A DNA stretch of 64,000 bases from positions 9,153,566-9,217,565 of the forward strand of contig CM026424.1 of NCBI GenBank assembly GCA_014871385.1. Reading direction: 5' to 3'. Positions 35,282-47,484 of the stretch are shown in pieces. Numbering within the stretch: the first letter of the stretch is position 1; every line of letters begins with the position of its first letter. Both the position numbers and the translations under genes were made by a program. Source of the DNA: Ceratodon purpureus (Eukaryota; Streptophyta; Bryopsida; Pseudoditrichales; Ditrichaceae). The notes below the pieces were generated by a model that was not told the origin of the DNA, searched no databases, and worked only from the letters and a program-made list of their open reading frames with translations.

Positions 35282-37579
35282 CAGACATCGTGGTGTTGGT
35301 ATCCATAAAATTTTACGTCTCATGCTAGTATGACAGATTCAAGTGCAGGTTTTGCACCCATAGAATGACACTGGGGAGTCAAAAAGAGTTTTGTCACTGC
35401 ATTTAGTAAGTGTGGGCATATTTGGAGTATGTAGTGCTTGAAATACTCAAACGAATACTTTTCCGGTAATCCAACATGGGAGGATTTGACCAAAGAAAAG
35501 ACTTTAGCAATTTCAACTTTTTCCTTTGAACACAGAAATTATAATTCTGACAGAGGGATTTGTACTTAGAATACATAAACTTTGACTTGCAACATGTTGC
35601 CCATGTTCCATATCCTACGACATCATGATCCCAAAATTAAAATATGGTAGCATATCATACATAATCTTCAAAGTTCAGTTACATATTTAGAAATGTGAAT
35701 ACATTTTTTATAAAGACTTCCTTTTTTCCGAGATTGCATATCATACTGATGAAAGAATTTGGTTGGAGCAAAAATAAAGTAAATTTTTTGGATCTCCTTT
35801 CCAAAAAAACTAAAAATAGCTTGCGATGGATTAAAAAATGACAAAGGTCATAAAAAATTTCTGATGTTTTTGTTTTTCATCTTTAAAATTTGATTTTTAT
35901 TTTTTATTTTTTAGATTTATTTATAAACAAACATGCTATCAATGTACGGAATGATTCAACAATGCTTGTAGCCATACACCTTTGCAAAGGCATACACCTA
36001 AGGTTTTAAACAAATAAACCAATAAATACAGTGATTGTCTATGAATTGAAGGGAGAGCTATAGGTTGGCTCCATACAAGGACTTTATTATCTCTCAATGG
36101 AGATGTTGAAAAAGATCCTTGAAGAGTGTAACCTATTTTGTTGCCAAATAAAATTGTCCATACCAAAGTTTACTCATAAATGTAAGTGGAGATTTACAAT
36201 TAGTTACAACCATAAAATTTTGGAGGTTGAAGTTTAAGAAAATGCAAGGTGTTTGTTGGTAGATAGCCTTGCAAAATAGTGGTTGGATTTTCGTTAAAGA
36301 AAATTTGAATAAATTTAGCAAAAGAAATTGTCAACAATCTAAAATTACTTTATTATTGGTTTTTTTAGTACTTCAATGTTCTTATTAATGTTGTTGCTAT
36401 TCTATGGTAAGTAACTCTTTTCTTTGAATTTGTGCCAGAAATATATGCAACAATCTATTATAATTTCCTTCTTTAATACAATGTACTTTACTTACAATAA
36501 ATTCATCTGTTTGGTTGAAGCCAAAGTTCTCTAGTGCACATTGGCTGTGGAAAATCTTGCATCCAAACTACCTTTTTAGTTTTTAATAGTATAATCTATA
36601 AAGCTCTTTTTCATCTAATTTGGAGTATTGGGTTTCAATAGCATGGATGAAGTAGCAAAAAGTTCTCAAACTATCAATCTACCAAAGCCAATGTTGTATA
36701 CATGAATTTGACAAGAGCAACCTTTAAAGTTTAATAGAAAAAATTCCACAATTGCTCAAAAAAATGTAGCCCACTTTGATTTTATGGTTTCACAAATGAA
36801 AAAGAATTGTTACAATTTTTACATGTGAAAATTTTAACAATTTCATGTAAAAATGCTAAGGTTAATTCTATTAAAAGATGATTAGATTGTAATTTACTAG
36901 GCCTAAAGTAAAAAGGAATTAGTTTTGGCACTTTTTACTCCAAAACACTAAGAAACTTCAAAGGTTGAACGGCTAAGGTATTTTGATAAATAAGATACAT
37001 CATAAGTAAATAATAGGGTTGCTAAAAAATTGAAAAGGAAATAAAAAAACTCTGAAATATTTGAAGACAAGAAACAAAAATATAAATATAAATTTGAAGG
37101 CTTATAAAAAATGTGTTAATTTCTCGTGTTTTGAGTTCAAAAATAGTGAAATTTAGTGTTTACTTTATGTCATTTCAATATGACAACAAATTAAAGGAAC
37201 AAAAAAGGGAGCAGCAATCATATAAAGGAAACTATGTTGTTAACTAGGATGCATGCAGCATGCAGCAAACTAACATTTAGACTGGTGGCACTACAGGTAT
37301 GATACTGGCTTCAGAGCTTCAGGAAAGGGATTCGTGTGTGGCAGTGTACGGCTAGCGTTGGTTCAATGGCTACTCGAGGCCAGCTTTATATCCAAGGCAT
37401 GGACCAAGCAAAACACCACCCATTTTTGAAGTGTAAGTTTGGACGTTGGGATGGTTCACTAACTTGGATCATGTCTTATCATTTGAGCGTCTGCTCCAGA
37501 AAGCGAGAAGGTGACCAACCCAACTGGGTCTGGAGCCTGCCCCCTTGAAGAGAGTCCTTTCTCAGTCTCACCTGAACTC

Positions 37580-37862
37580 ATACCGTGTACTACAGCAGGA
37601 TCACCCAAAAAAAAAATCTAAAAATAAAAAACACAAAAATCAGATATTTTTGAAGACAAAAAATAAAATAATATATATATACCGGTAATGAACTAGTTTT
37701 TGCAATATTTTGTTATTTGAAGCCATTTAAAGTAATTTTCTTGATCAATTTGCCAAAAAACAAAAATTGAGGAACTCATGTTTAGAGAGGCGAACTTTAT
37801 TTTTTCAAAAATAAAGAAATATTCATTTGCTAGGTGGCAAACTTGCTATGTTGTTATCGTAA
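37580..37862. mobile_element. Short TIR element (MITE family B), copy 3
   Basis: Left end TACCGTGTACTACAGCAGG; the right end complement reads TACGATAACAACATAGCAAG. About 280 bp, AT-rich and non-coding. Confidence 0.5.
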
Positions 37863-38354
37863 CTCGAGTAATAAAGGTACATACAAAATGTAGGACAAAG
37901 GAGTGACTTGGAGTTTGATATTCTAGTAGAATACCATGGTATGTCGCTCTTTAATTCCAAGACTACTTGTGGGATCTTAGATACACTTGTGAATATTTTG
38001 CATTTGTTAGTAGCAAGAATGTTCAAAATTAGGATATGAGAGTTTAGTAGAAATACATTGATCTAAATTTCAATGTTTCTTTTAGCCTTGAATCCTTTAA
38101 AAGTGTGGAGGCATTCTAAATACAACCAAAACATATTGTATTCTATATGTCACATAGGCTTGTTTTGATATTTATGTATTAACACTTTACTTGGTGACTA
38201 TTCAATATTAACTTGGTTATTGAAATGTATATATCATATTTGTTTTTTTTTTTGAGGGAAATCTTATAAGTTGACTGTATTGTATTCTAGATAGTGGATA
38301 TTTTCCATGTTCTCTTGTATTTTATGGAAAAGACATATTTTTCAATATGCATCT

Positions 38355-38380
38355 AATATATATATATATATATATCTATA

Positions 38381-38422
<42 letters not shown>
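38355..38422. repeat. AT microsatellite with CT interruptions
   Basis: (TA)n tract of about 68 bp interrupted by CTATATCTCTA near its middle. Confidence 0.95.
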
Positions 38423-38425
<3 letters not shown>

Positions 38426-38987
38426 AATGAATAAATGGTTGATTGAAGATTTTTGAACCCTATAGTCACCCCAATTTGGTTTGAAATGACTTTTTAAAGT
38501 CTTCATTGTAGATTTAAAAGAAGTCCATGAAATTTGTTTTATATTGGTAATTTTTGAGGACTATAAATCCATGGTCACTTCCATTTATTTCTAGTCATGT
38601 ACAACAAAGTCACACCAATATATTTAAACCAGTCAATCATAGATTTCTATAAAAGTGTTTAAAAGAACAACTATAGTAACACCATAGCACGTGTTGTCTA
38701 GTGTAAAGGTGCTCTATGCCTATTTCACACATTATTATTCATGTGAAATACATTTAAAAAATGGAAAAAATAGATATTAATTCCATATATGAATCCTACT
38801 TTAATCAACGTAATTATATGTAGAATAACTACATCTTTTGCTAGGTGTTTCTTTAGGCACCAATTGAGTTATGATGGTCTCTAATTGATTAAGCTATGTA
38901 GGATTCAAGGCACCATTATATCTTTAATAATCTTCAATGGTCTTAGAATAATGAGATTTGTTGTATAATTCATATTCTCAAACTCTT

Positions 38988-39140
38988 TACCTTACGTTGG
39001 TACCAGATACATTCATAAAAATTTAAAAATAAAGAGTGAAAAAATCAGAAATTTTAAGGATGAGAAAACATAAATATGGAAAATTAATTTATATGATATT
39101 TTCTATTTCTAATCCATCAAAGACTATTTTTAGGGAAACA

Positions 39141-39213
<73 letters not shown>

Positions 39214-39246
39214 CAAGACTGAACGAACCTGCTATTGATGCACGAC
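38988..39246. mobile_element. Short TIR element (MITE family B), copy 4, expanded by (AT)n
   Basis: Left end TACCTTACGTTGGTACCAG and right end GAACCTGCTATTGATGCACG are inverted relatives. The interior contains the family's TCCATCAAAGACTATTTTTAG block in reverse and a 65-bp AT microsatellite (39146-39210). Confidence 0.5.
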
Positions 39247-39789
39247 ATTTGCAGAGAGAGAGAAACTTTGGTTTCCATTTAGAGGAGGCCGATGTGAATT
39301 AAGTATTTGTTCGATCCACTCCCAATCCAATGTCCACATGACAAAGGTATGGAAGTAAAGATCTACTCCCCCTTTTTGAGAGTAAACACTTTAGTCACAA
39401 GTGACCAGTAACAAGTAACAAGTAACAGTAGTGATTATCTTCTCAAGATTCATTTAAATGTGACTTTGGACACCAAGCCACGAGCTCATTGTTGGTTGGA
39501 TGTGGGCGTTTGTCTCATTTACCTGGTCCGAGTTTAAACCCTGATGGACCCGTTTGAGCAGATGTTAGGCATGAAGTGGCTTGGTACTGCTGAGTGAACG
39601 ATCGCAGGCATGAAATGAGATGTGCCAACCAACAGCCCCCCGTGCGAGAAGTGACAAGAGACTTTACACCCATATGCTAACAATTTAAATAAAGTAGCTC
39701 TAGCTACTTAAAATTTTATTTGTATTTTGTTCTAAAGTTTTGACTATGGAAGACCCAATGTTTCGAATAATGGTTGGTGGTTTTCTATT

Positions 39790-40800
39790 CTTCTTTTATG
39801 GAAAAGGATAGACATGGCGTATTGTATGGCAATAGTGTTTATGCTTTTAAAGGTGTTTTTGATGGTGGGCATAGGTATTTTGAAATTGTCTACAAGTAGT
39901 TGCATTGATGGAATGAGGGTGGTAACTCTGGTGCCTGATGTGATGACAATAAGGGGGTCGACTTTCTATCCTCTAGCCGTAATATCGGCAACTAATGGAT
40001 TGTATTTGTAGGTTTTAGCTACAAGTGTTTTTGAGGAGAATCTGTTATTGTAGTATCTGAATTCAATGAATTGTATGGTAAGATTGGGGTCTATTTCTGT
40101 AGGGGGGTCGCTTTGGTATGGTAAACCTTTGATGCAGAGAATGTCTGGTCTAAATCTAGAGTTACAATGGCATCTTTGTGTGCCGCATGTGCAAGGGAGT
40201 AACCATTTAGGAACGGTATTTTCTGGGGGTTTATTATTGAAGGTGCCAGCATTCATTAGAATAAAACAACAAGATTTCGGATGAGACTAGTAGTTTTCTA
40301 ATTTTCTCATATTGCTTTGTTGTGTCTTTTGACTCGGAGGAAGTGTATATGTTGTTGTTGGCATGTGAGTAATACATGTAGCCATGTATCTGGTTCACGT
40401 GAATTGCAAATGGGACATGTGATGGATGGAAATCTTTCTCTTCCAAAAAACATTTGTTTTCTAGCGTGCCCCATGTAAGTTCCCGGAGGGAAGCTTGTAT
40501 GTGAGCGGTGAGCGGAGAGCGGAGAGTGGAGAGCAGAGATTTTCTGCTCTTAGAGCGGAAAATGGAGAGCAGAGATTTTCTGCTCTTAGAGCGGAAAATG
40601 GAGAGCAGATTCTAAAAATGGAATTTTTTTTACTAAAAATAGAATAAAAGATGATGAAAAGAGAATCTTTTCGAATATTCCAAGGAATATTCCTTGAATG
40701 TGGGATACTTTCCGGGTTCTGTTAAAGGGTTTTTTGGGTCTGCCCACCAAGTACTGGTCTCGAAATTGTGCGGCAAGGCGTGAATGACGGGGTCTTTTGT
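39790..40800 (-). pseudogene. Non-LTR retrotransposon 3' remnant (CCHC plus restriction-like endonuclease)
   Basis: Read on the minus strand, broken frames encode, in order, DPVIHALPHNFETSTWW (about 40790-40720), RERFPSITCPICNS then DTWLHVLLTC (a C-x2-C...H-x4-C finger, about 40440-40370), KRHNKAI, then NAGTFNNKPPENT, CTCGTQRCHC, RFRPDILCIKG, IQFIEFRYYNNRF and KYNPLVADI (40256-39966), and further residues to about 39800. A CCHC finger followed by a PD-(D/E)xK-like block near the C terminus is the layout of R2/NeSL-type LINEs rather than of the L1/RTE types usual in flowering plants. Stops and frameshifts, plus a tandem repeat at 40527-40608, make it non-functional. No reverse transcriptase remains in view. 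Confidence 0.55.
40527..40608. repeat. 36-bp tandem repeat, 2.3 units
   Basis: The 36-bp unit contains the internal palindromic block AGCAGAGATTTTCTGCTCT and repeats exactly at 40527 and 40563, with a partial third unit. It interrupts the LINE remnant. Confidence 0.9.
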
Positions 40801-40820
40801 GATTTCACTGGAATAAATGG

Positions 40821-41351
40821 ATGACTCTGGAGCCTTTGCTCTCTCACTCTCGTTTGTTAGCTGGTGGAATGTTCAGGGTTTGGGGTGGGGTGCATACCGT
40901 TTTCGCCATGGAGGAAGTCGGTTTTGGGGTTGTATCCCTAGGTGATGAGGGTGGGCCATTTGAACCTTTTTTTGAAGATGAGGGTGACGAGTTGTTGCTG
41001 AAGCCACGACCATCGCCTCCTAAACCGGTAGAAGGTGGACATAGCGGTGGGCTTGATGTGGTGCCATGCACTGTTACGGGGGCGCTCGACAAATCGCCCA
41101 CTAAGGAGGTTGAGTCCAAGTCCCTTCCAAGCCATGCTTATTCCAGGGTTGGCAGAATTCCTCCGGGGACTTATTCGAGATCCGCAATCTGTGGACGTGT
41201 GGGGTCCAGTCCAGTCATTAAAATTCCTCGGCCTGGTCGAGGTTCTTCGTCAGGTCCACGTCTGGATGAATGCGTCGTCCGTCCGATGGAAACTAAAAGT
41301 AGCTATGTAGAAATATCAAAAGGACGGCCAAGCCGCATCCGATTCATGTGA
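40821..41351. other. Unassigned GC-richer stretch with ORFs on both strands
   Basis: An ATG-started 176-codon plus-strand frame and a Pro/Ser-rich 91-codon minus-strand frame overlap here. Neither has a recognised domain. The minus-strand frame could be an upstream part of the adjacent LINE remnant. I cannot choose between them. Confidence 0.25.
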
Positions 41352-41572
41352 TGTAATATTCTTTCAGAAAGTGCATGGTAATAAAGTAATTATTTGTGGA
41401 ATAAGAATGGTGGACAAGATGTGCGACGACAATTACTCGGCCAGGTGTCACTTTTTTTTTACATTAATGGCAAATCAAATCATGTATTACTGAGTCATAG
41501 TCAGACTCGATTAAAAACAAAAGCAGTGTACCACTGCGACGTCGTAATGGTCTAAATTAGAAAGGGCAAATT

Positions 41573-43949
41573 CTAGACTGTCTCGTAGGGCTCCGCCAAG
41601 GGGTGTGTCAAGATTCCACTCTCGAGGAGTAACTTCACTTCGTTGAAGCTAAAGGTCGGTGCATGGATGAAAAGTTCCACATCCGGGTCACGCAGGCATA
41701 CCTTTAAGAGGACGTAATACATATGCTTGCAGTATGTAAATTGAACCCTCCCACGGAACTTCGTCATTGTTTTCTTGAATGCTGGGCATGTGCAGCCGGG
41801 GAGGGAGCTGATGGTGATCTGGTATTTCGTCACATTGGGAGGAGCACCGGAGTCTAGCGCGATGATGCAGCCGTGGCCGGGATGAGGAATCATGGTGATA
41901 GACCGTAGTCGTGCTTTGAGGGAGTCGGAGGAGGCCATGGACAGCCTCTGCTGCGGATTAGGACGAGTCGCAGTCCGCTTGACAATCTTCCCGTCTCTCT
42001 TTCCAGGGTACCGGTCAGCCTCTGCCGGCACCGGAACCGAGTCTAGGTTTCGCGGAGGGGGGTCGGAGGTGAAGAGCCTCCTAGGCGAGACTGGTTTCTT
42101 CTGTGGGAGCTGAAACCCTGCCTCCTCCAAGGCAAGAATCTCACAGTCTTTCAGGTTCGTCCCAAGTTTCACAGGCCATACTGTTGGGATGGGTGGAAAT
42201 CCTTCCTTTCTCGATAAATCGTACCAGTTCACCCATTTGCGCCTTGTCCCCTTCACGCACCTCTCAATGTCGTCGGGGCAGAAAAAGAAGTCCTCGGTTA
42301 TGTCGAGGTTCCTCCTTCTGCTGTGCCATACACCGCTATAGGTCGGGGCAGGGGTGGGCTTAGCACCCCTGACAATCCTCTCTGTGCATTTCTTATTGGT
42401 GACGGCCCTCTGCGCCCAACAGCACTTTGCGGAAGTCTTTGGCAGTCGAGCAATGTGCCACTGCTTCACGTTCACTCTGGTCTCCTCCACAGCCGAGACG
42501 TGACGCACGCCTCCTTCGCTGAAGGGTGAAGCGATGACGGAATCCATCTGTGGCGATGGATGATGAGCAGCTTCAACCTCGCGGTCGCCTTCCTCGACGA
42601 TGACCGGCATGGGAGCCACGCAAGCTCTGACAGGTCTGGTACTGACTCGAGGATGCGAGAAGTTTACCTTATCTGGCCTATGCGACTCTTCCTCAGCGCC
42701 AAGAGGCAAGTCGGGCTTGCGTTTCCGCGAACCAAACACCTCCTCCCCTGGCAGATGTGGGACACGCGTACAAAACTCATCGGCGCCAGGCATGTCCAGC
42801 ATGGGGTCCTCCAAAACCTTTGGATCGCCCGTTTTCTTCGCCCTACGTTCTGCGGATCGTAGCCTCAGCTCCTTCTTGCTCGGGCCAGTACCCCCCACGT
42901 CGCCCTTTAGGTACTGGTAGTAATTCACAACCTGTAGAAAAGCACGGATAAAGTCGTCGACGGTGGCGACGTACAGATCACTGCCATTATTCCCGGATGC
43001 TTGAAGCCACTTGTTGTGAACCGTCTCCGCGAGGTTGCAGGACGGCATCTCCGCGAGTTCCGCCTCCGAGAATTTCTGAGATCCAACAACGGATGAACGA
43101 TTAATGAGTCACTACGATGAGCATGTACGGGGAAAGAGAAAACAACAGTGGGTGGCGTGGTTACCTCGGTCATGAACCCACCCCATTGGCGATATCGATA
43201 ATGCCAGAATGAGAGCCATAAGTCAAGTTTCGATAAGGCAGATTCGGACACTGCCCCCGCAGATGCCCACCAAGCCCTTATCCCGTGATAAAGAGCATCG
43301 GCCTCCGCCATTGATCTTGCCTTCCTGTATTGCTGACACATCTTTTTGTGTTGATCCCACAACTCTTCGGCGACGTATTTCTCGGTATGATTCACCATCG
43401 ACTGGGTCCAATGAAATTGACAGGTCCTCTCCCGGTCCTCCATTTGATCTTCCTTGTTGCCATTGCCGTATACCACCCGGACCGCATTCCAATTAGCCTG
43501 GGCGCTGTCCGCCATGAATCCCTTGAAGTTCGGCTTCTCCACGCCGTGTCTCTTCATGACTGCGTTGAGGTTCTTCCAGAACACCATCTGGGCTTCGGCG
43601 TCTTCAGATTGCATGTCGCAGCAGGCGATCGTCATGACCCGGCAGTACGTGGAGTCATACACGTGGCATGCCATGGTTGTCCAATTTCGCACGCGCTTGA
43701 CGTGGTCAAACATCATCCACGAAAGCTCCAGATCCCCCGTCGGCTGCATTCTCTTCACAAGATCGACACCACTCGCGGGCCCAATCTCGGACATTTTGAA
43801 CACGTAGACCTTGTCAAATTCTGACCCTTGGCCAGGGAACATGTTGTTCTGTACGAAATCCCATGTGCTGAGTCCCCGCAGCTTCGTTATGCTGTCCATC
43901 ACCCCGAAACGTCTGAGGTACCTAAAAGTAACGACCTTGTTCCGAATGT
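41573..43949 (-). CDS. MULE transposase/SWIM protein, 3' part of a gene split by the Ty3 element
   Basis: The gene resumes at 43949 after the insertion. The rest of exon 1 runs to 43165, an 89-bp GT-AG intron spans 43164-43076, and exon 2 runs from 43075 to the stop at 41573. Counted with the 5' part (56852-58232) the product is about 1,222 residues, and no stop or frameshift was seen. Features are a MULE-type catalytic region around residues 560-640 with NFKGFMADSA and CQFHW, a Lys/Arg-rich middle, and a C-terminal SWIM zinc finger (Cys1150, Cys1152, Cys1171, His1173, approximate). MULE plus SWIM is the layout of Mutator transposases and of the FAR1/FHY3 regulators derived from them. The decayed relative at 16960 shares the intron position. 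No terminal inverted repeats were found, so it could be an element gene or a domesticated one. As it stands the gene is interrupted. Confidence 0.85.
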
Positions 43950-43954
43950 TAGGC
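43950..43954. repeat. Target-site duplication TAGGC, left
   Basis: Five bases identical to 56852-56856 on the other side of the Ty3 element, as expected for Ty3 integrases. Confidence 0.95.
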
Positions 43955-45012
43955 TGTAGCACGACGTGGTATCAGTATTCCTCCGGAAGGCACTCAATTG
44001 ACACTAACTACCCTCCAAAGTAAACCACTCCGTGTTCGTTCCCACGAAGACCTATAGTTTTCTTTCTTTTAGACTTTAACGGAAATCACCACCAGTGTCC
44101 GACCGTACTCCGTCTTACAGACGGTTGGACGAATCCGGTAGTTTTTGCCTCGTTCCTATTTTCCGGCTTTTTAGACTAGTGGCCGGTTCCCACTGATCCG
44201 TCTATCCTTTAAAGTGGCTGGATTTTCCACCGTCCCGTAACTTATAGTGGCTGGACACCCCACTGTTCCTATCTACCACCCGAGAAGTGGAGTAATAATC
44301 CTTCCGTACGGCTAGGGACCGGTCCGGATAACTACTCAGTGCCGGTTACGGATACGGAAATCATACTACAATGACATCACCTTACGGCTGCGCAGTATTC
44401 TACTATACTATCTCCCTTCCGGATTGGTTCGCAGTAGGACATCCGGCTTTTATCCCATCTACAGGAAGCGACCGGTCCGTTTCCGGATCCCGGTGTACAC
44501 ACGGCTCTCCGTGTCCTTGAGACTACCAGCCCTGCTGCAATACGTCTCTCCTTCCCTACGGGCTCCTTCCGGGACTGGAAACCGTCAACACTCGACGCTT
44601 GACACCTCCCCAGTCTCTCCGGGCGCTCTCCTGACCTTCCTACTGTTCAACACTCCTCCGGAACACTACTGAAGACAATAGAACCACAAACCATACGGCA
44701 ACGGACCCGTCAGCAGCCGGTTGACACAACAAATCCAAAAGTATATTCTCAATTGCAACAACAAAACGGCGTACAAAAACAAGGCCCCGGCCTTGGAAAA
44801 ACGTCTATCTTAAATACTAAAACCTATCGGTTCCTAAAGCGACCAAGTGGCCCACCGAGATCCAGAAATTCCGGATCTTGGATCCGGAAATCCCGGACCG
44901 GTGGCCGCCTTCTATTCCTAGTTACTGCCACTATCTATCCGGATTGGCAGCCGGGTGCACTGGAGCCCCATCGTTAGTCGCTGCCATTTTATCCGGTCCT
45001 TATCCTAAAACC

Positions 45013-46881
45013 CTACTCCTTGTACTTATCGAGCCGGGGACTGTGCCGGGTTCCGTCCAACCGTTCCTTCTTCTGTACCCGCTTCAGTTTCTTCAACGGG
45101 GGGTCTTCTTCCGGAGCCGCAGATGCTGACGGCTCACTGGACTTCCGGGATCGTTCTGCTTGAGTTGCCGGGGATGGAGATCGTGCCGACACCGGAACTG
45201 CGCTGAGATCTACCTGGAGCGTTTCCGGAGATCCCTGTACCGGTATAAAATCTAACGGTGGTGGTCTCTGGTCCGGTTCCAAGGGAATGTTTCCGGGGTT
45301 AACAGTCTCGACTCCATCCAAGTTGGGTAGAGTGTGCAGACTGCTCAAGGTGTCCGGAATAGGATCCTCCAGCGGGTGTCCTATCTCCTGTTGGGCGGGC
45401 CGGATGGCCGACCGTATCGGAGAGGCTGGAGGTGGCACCGGTGCCGGTTCCCTGGTTGGGGACGGTGGTCTGGGATCCTCTTGATTTGCCGGTGGCCCTG
45501 ATGACGGACCGGCCTCTGCGTAACCGAGGATTTCCACCAGGTTCTTCATCATCATCCATGTGTCCCTCATCACCTGGGTCCGGTCGTGCATGAACTTTAT
45601 AATATTCTTCGTAGTCGGATCCGGTTGACGGGTCAGGAAAGCCTGGTAAACGGCGCACTGGTTGGCCACATCTACCGGAAGAGCTAAAGTGGCCTTGATC
45701 TCAGCGACCGACCGGATGGCCTCGACTGCCCGGTCACGGGCGTCATTGAAATCCTTCCGGGCATCACGCACCTCCTCCTCGAGCTTCCGATTCGTTTCCC
45801 GGAACTTCGCCAGCCGGTCCATGTGCTTCTCCTGGAGACCGGCCAAGTCCCGGTGCTTGCGAAGAATGCTCAGGCACTCCTCCAACTGGTCCGAACCCGT
45901 AAGGATCATTACCTCCCTAGCCAACCGGCCCTCCGCTTTCCTAGTCGACTGTAAGAACCGGGCATACGTCGTTGCCTGCTCCGATAGGTTAACTAAGTCC
46001 TGGTACGGATCTCCGGTGTGCTCCGGTGGTCCGGTGGGCTGTTGGATCTCCGTGTTCAGGGTTCGCTTGGCCGGTGCGGGAGTCCGAGGTGATCCGGATG
46101 GCTGTCCCTTTTCCGGGCTAGGACGGGGTCTCTTAGCCGGCGTGGGGGAGACCTCAATAACATCATCCTCGTCGTCCTGGTCGGACACTTCTTCCGGCTC
46201 AGCGAACTGCTGATAGCTTAAGAGCATATCGTACTCCCGGACCTCTTCAGCAGTCAACAGTCCCTTAGTACGGTAGAGGTGAATGAGGAAAGACGGAAGG
46301 CAGGTGGCCTGCTTCTTGGTCTTCCGGAGATTGGCCACCTGTCGGTCGACTATCGTCTTCATCATGACCCCCCAGTCCACCGTGAATTCACCGATCATGG
46401 CCCCAATGAAAACGGACGCCCACTTGTTGGTGATCCGTTTGGGCTTTTCCGGATGGAAAATAGGGTTCATAAACCCTACTACCCTCCGGGCCTCCGGATC
46501 CGCAATGTCATCCAGCCCCCATCCTTCTCTCGGGTCTCCGGTCCCCTTGAGATACTGATGTATGAAGTCCCGGGGCTCCGGCGTCGAGACCTCGCCGCCG
46601 GAGTTCTTGAAACCATACGTCTCCCTCCAGAGTTGTGCCGACCACTTATCCGGCTCTCCCCGGATGGTTCCTCGATTCTCAGGATTCTTGACGAGGATCT
46701 CCTGGGCCGGAAGGGCAAGCTTCCAACCCCATGCCTTGTCCAGTAGGACCTCACAACCCATAGACTCTAAGGCGGTCCGGAGGAGCTCCTTCTCCTTCTC
46801 TCCGGCCGGTATCAACGGCATTACCCGTTGTACCCTGAACGACTGTCCTTCCGCCGCCGGTTCCTTCCCTTTCCTACCCAT
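45013..46881 (-). CDS. LTR-encoded 622-residue protein (3' LTR copy)
   Basis: Function unknown. The frame is open from a GTG at 46923, but the first ATG is at 46881 (MGRKGKEP), which I take as the start. Residues about 85-220 are Trp- and hydrophobic-rich (PDKWSAQLWRETYGF, NKWASVFIGAMIGEF, PSFLIHLYRTKGLL) and resemble the 'putative plant transposon protein' domain found in extra ORFs of plant LTR elements; that match is from memory. An acidic stretch with DDVIEV (SUMO-interaction-like) is followed by a basic PAKRPRPS motif, a charged coiled coil at about 315-400, and a Pro/Ser-rich tail with the basic cluster PLKKLKRVQKKER. This suggests a nuclear scaffold-type protein. It lies about 200 nt downstream of a TATAAAAG box, on the same strand as gag-pol. 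In this 3' copy, transcription would have to start inside the LTR. Confidence 0.75.
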   Translation of the reverse strand: MGRKGKEPAAEGQSFRVQRVMPLIPAGEKEKELLRTALESMGCEVLLDKAWGWKLALPAQEILVKNPENRGTIRGEPDKWSAQLWRETYGFKNSGGEVSTPEPRDFIHQYLKGTGDPREGWGLDDIADPEARRVVGFMNPIFHPEKPKRITNKWASVFIGAMIGEFTVDWGVMMKTIVDRQVANLRKTKKQATCLPSFLIHLYRTKGLLTAEEVREYDMLLSYQQFAEPEEVSDQDDEDDVIEVSPTPAKRPRPSPEKGQPSGSPRTPAPAKRTLNTEIQQPTGPPEHTGDPYQDLVNLSEQATTYARFLQSTRKAEGRLAREVMILTGSDQLEECLSILRKHRDLAGLQEKHMDRLAKFRETNRKLEEEVRDARKDFNDARDRAVEAIRSVAEIKATLALPVDVANQCAVYQAFLTRQPDPTTKNIIKFMHDRTQVMRDTWMMMKNLVEILGYAEAGPSSGPPANQEDPRPPSPTREPAPVPPPASPIRSAIRPAQQEIGHPLEDPIPDTLSSLHTLPNLDGVETVNPGNIPLEPDQRPPPLDFIPVQGSPETLQVDLSAVPVSARSPSPATQAERSRKSSEPSASAAPEEDPPLKKLKRVQKKERLDGTRHSPRLDKYKE

Positions 46882-47082
46882 TCTGCTAAGTCCTCCTCTC
46901 CGTCCCTCCGGTAACACCTGCACGCACGATCCTCACCACAATCTCTCGCCTAACGGAAACACTTCCGTCTCACCGTCTCTCTCCTACCGTCTAACCCTAA
47001 CTGCGCCCACCGCCTTAGAGCGCAAGGACCCGTCGTGCCACAAAATGACAAAGAGAAAGGAAGAGCATGGCGGTCCTTCCTC

Positions 47083-47090
47083 CTTTTATA
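47083..47090 (-). promoter_or_regulatory. TATA box in 3' LTR
   Basis: TATAAAAG on the minus strand, about 200 nt upstream of the LTR ORF start. A second weaker TATAAG lies further upstream. The transcription start is inferred, not shown. Confidence 0.6.
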
Positions 47091-47470
47091 CCTGCCCTCG
47101 CGCCCACCCGTTCGTAGCTCATCATGACGGACGGTCGTAGCCCCTCATCATTGGACGGTCGCGACCGGCGGCGTTTTAATGGTTGCAGCCATTATCCCCG
47201 TGTGCGTTGTACCTTTTGGCGGTTATCCTTAAGTCTGCCGGGTCAGGGCTCTGTCATATGGACTGTGCCCGTCTCTCCTCCACCGCAGACGACCGGATCT
47301 CACCCGACTGGCCTTCCGGTCACTTATTTATTCAGCCGACCGGCTTAACCGGTTGTTTTACTTATAGGCTTAGTACTTCCGTATTTCTAACATAAAATTT
47401 TTAATTTTTTTATCATTTTCCTACCGGAATTAGTATTCCGGTGTGTCAACCGTGGAAATCACTTTCCACA

Positions 47471-47484
47471 TTACCCCTTTTTCA
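47471..47484 (-). other. Polypurine tract
   Basis: On the minus strand TGAAAAAGGGGTAA immediately precedes the 3' LTR. The pol stop codon (47482-47484) overlaps its start. Confidence 0.8.

Larger units (their letters stand above)
34222..39789. other. Long AT-rich intergenic region
   Basis: No gene recognised. 37300-37560 is less AT-rich with a 70-codon ORF of unknown nature. The rest holds three short TIR elements, two AT microsatellites and unassigned sequence. 35800-35950 resembles a right end of the short TIR family. Confidence 0.5.
43955..47470 (-). repeat. 3' LTR (3,516 bp)
   Basis: Matches 53336-56851 at a constant offset of 9,381. On the minus strand it starts TGTGGAAAG and ends in GCTACA. 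It contains a full copy of the LTR ORF and its TATA box. Confidence 0.97.

Noticed and set aside
39036-39302. 88-codon ORF with (IY)n
   Set aside because: Translation of an AT microsatellite inside a short TIR element.
45662-47140. Several plus-strand ORFs of 150-190 codons, repeated at 55043-56521
   Set aside because: Antisense shadows of the LTR ORF and LTR sequence, present twice only because the LTR is duplicated.
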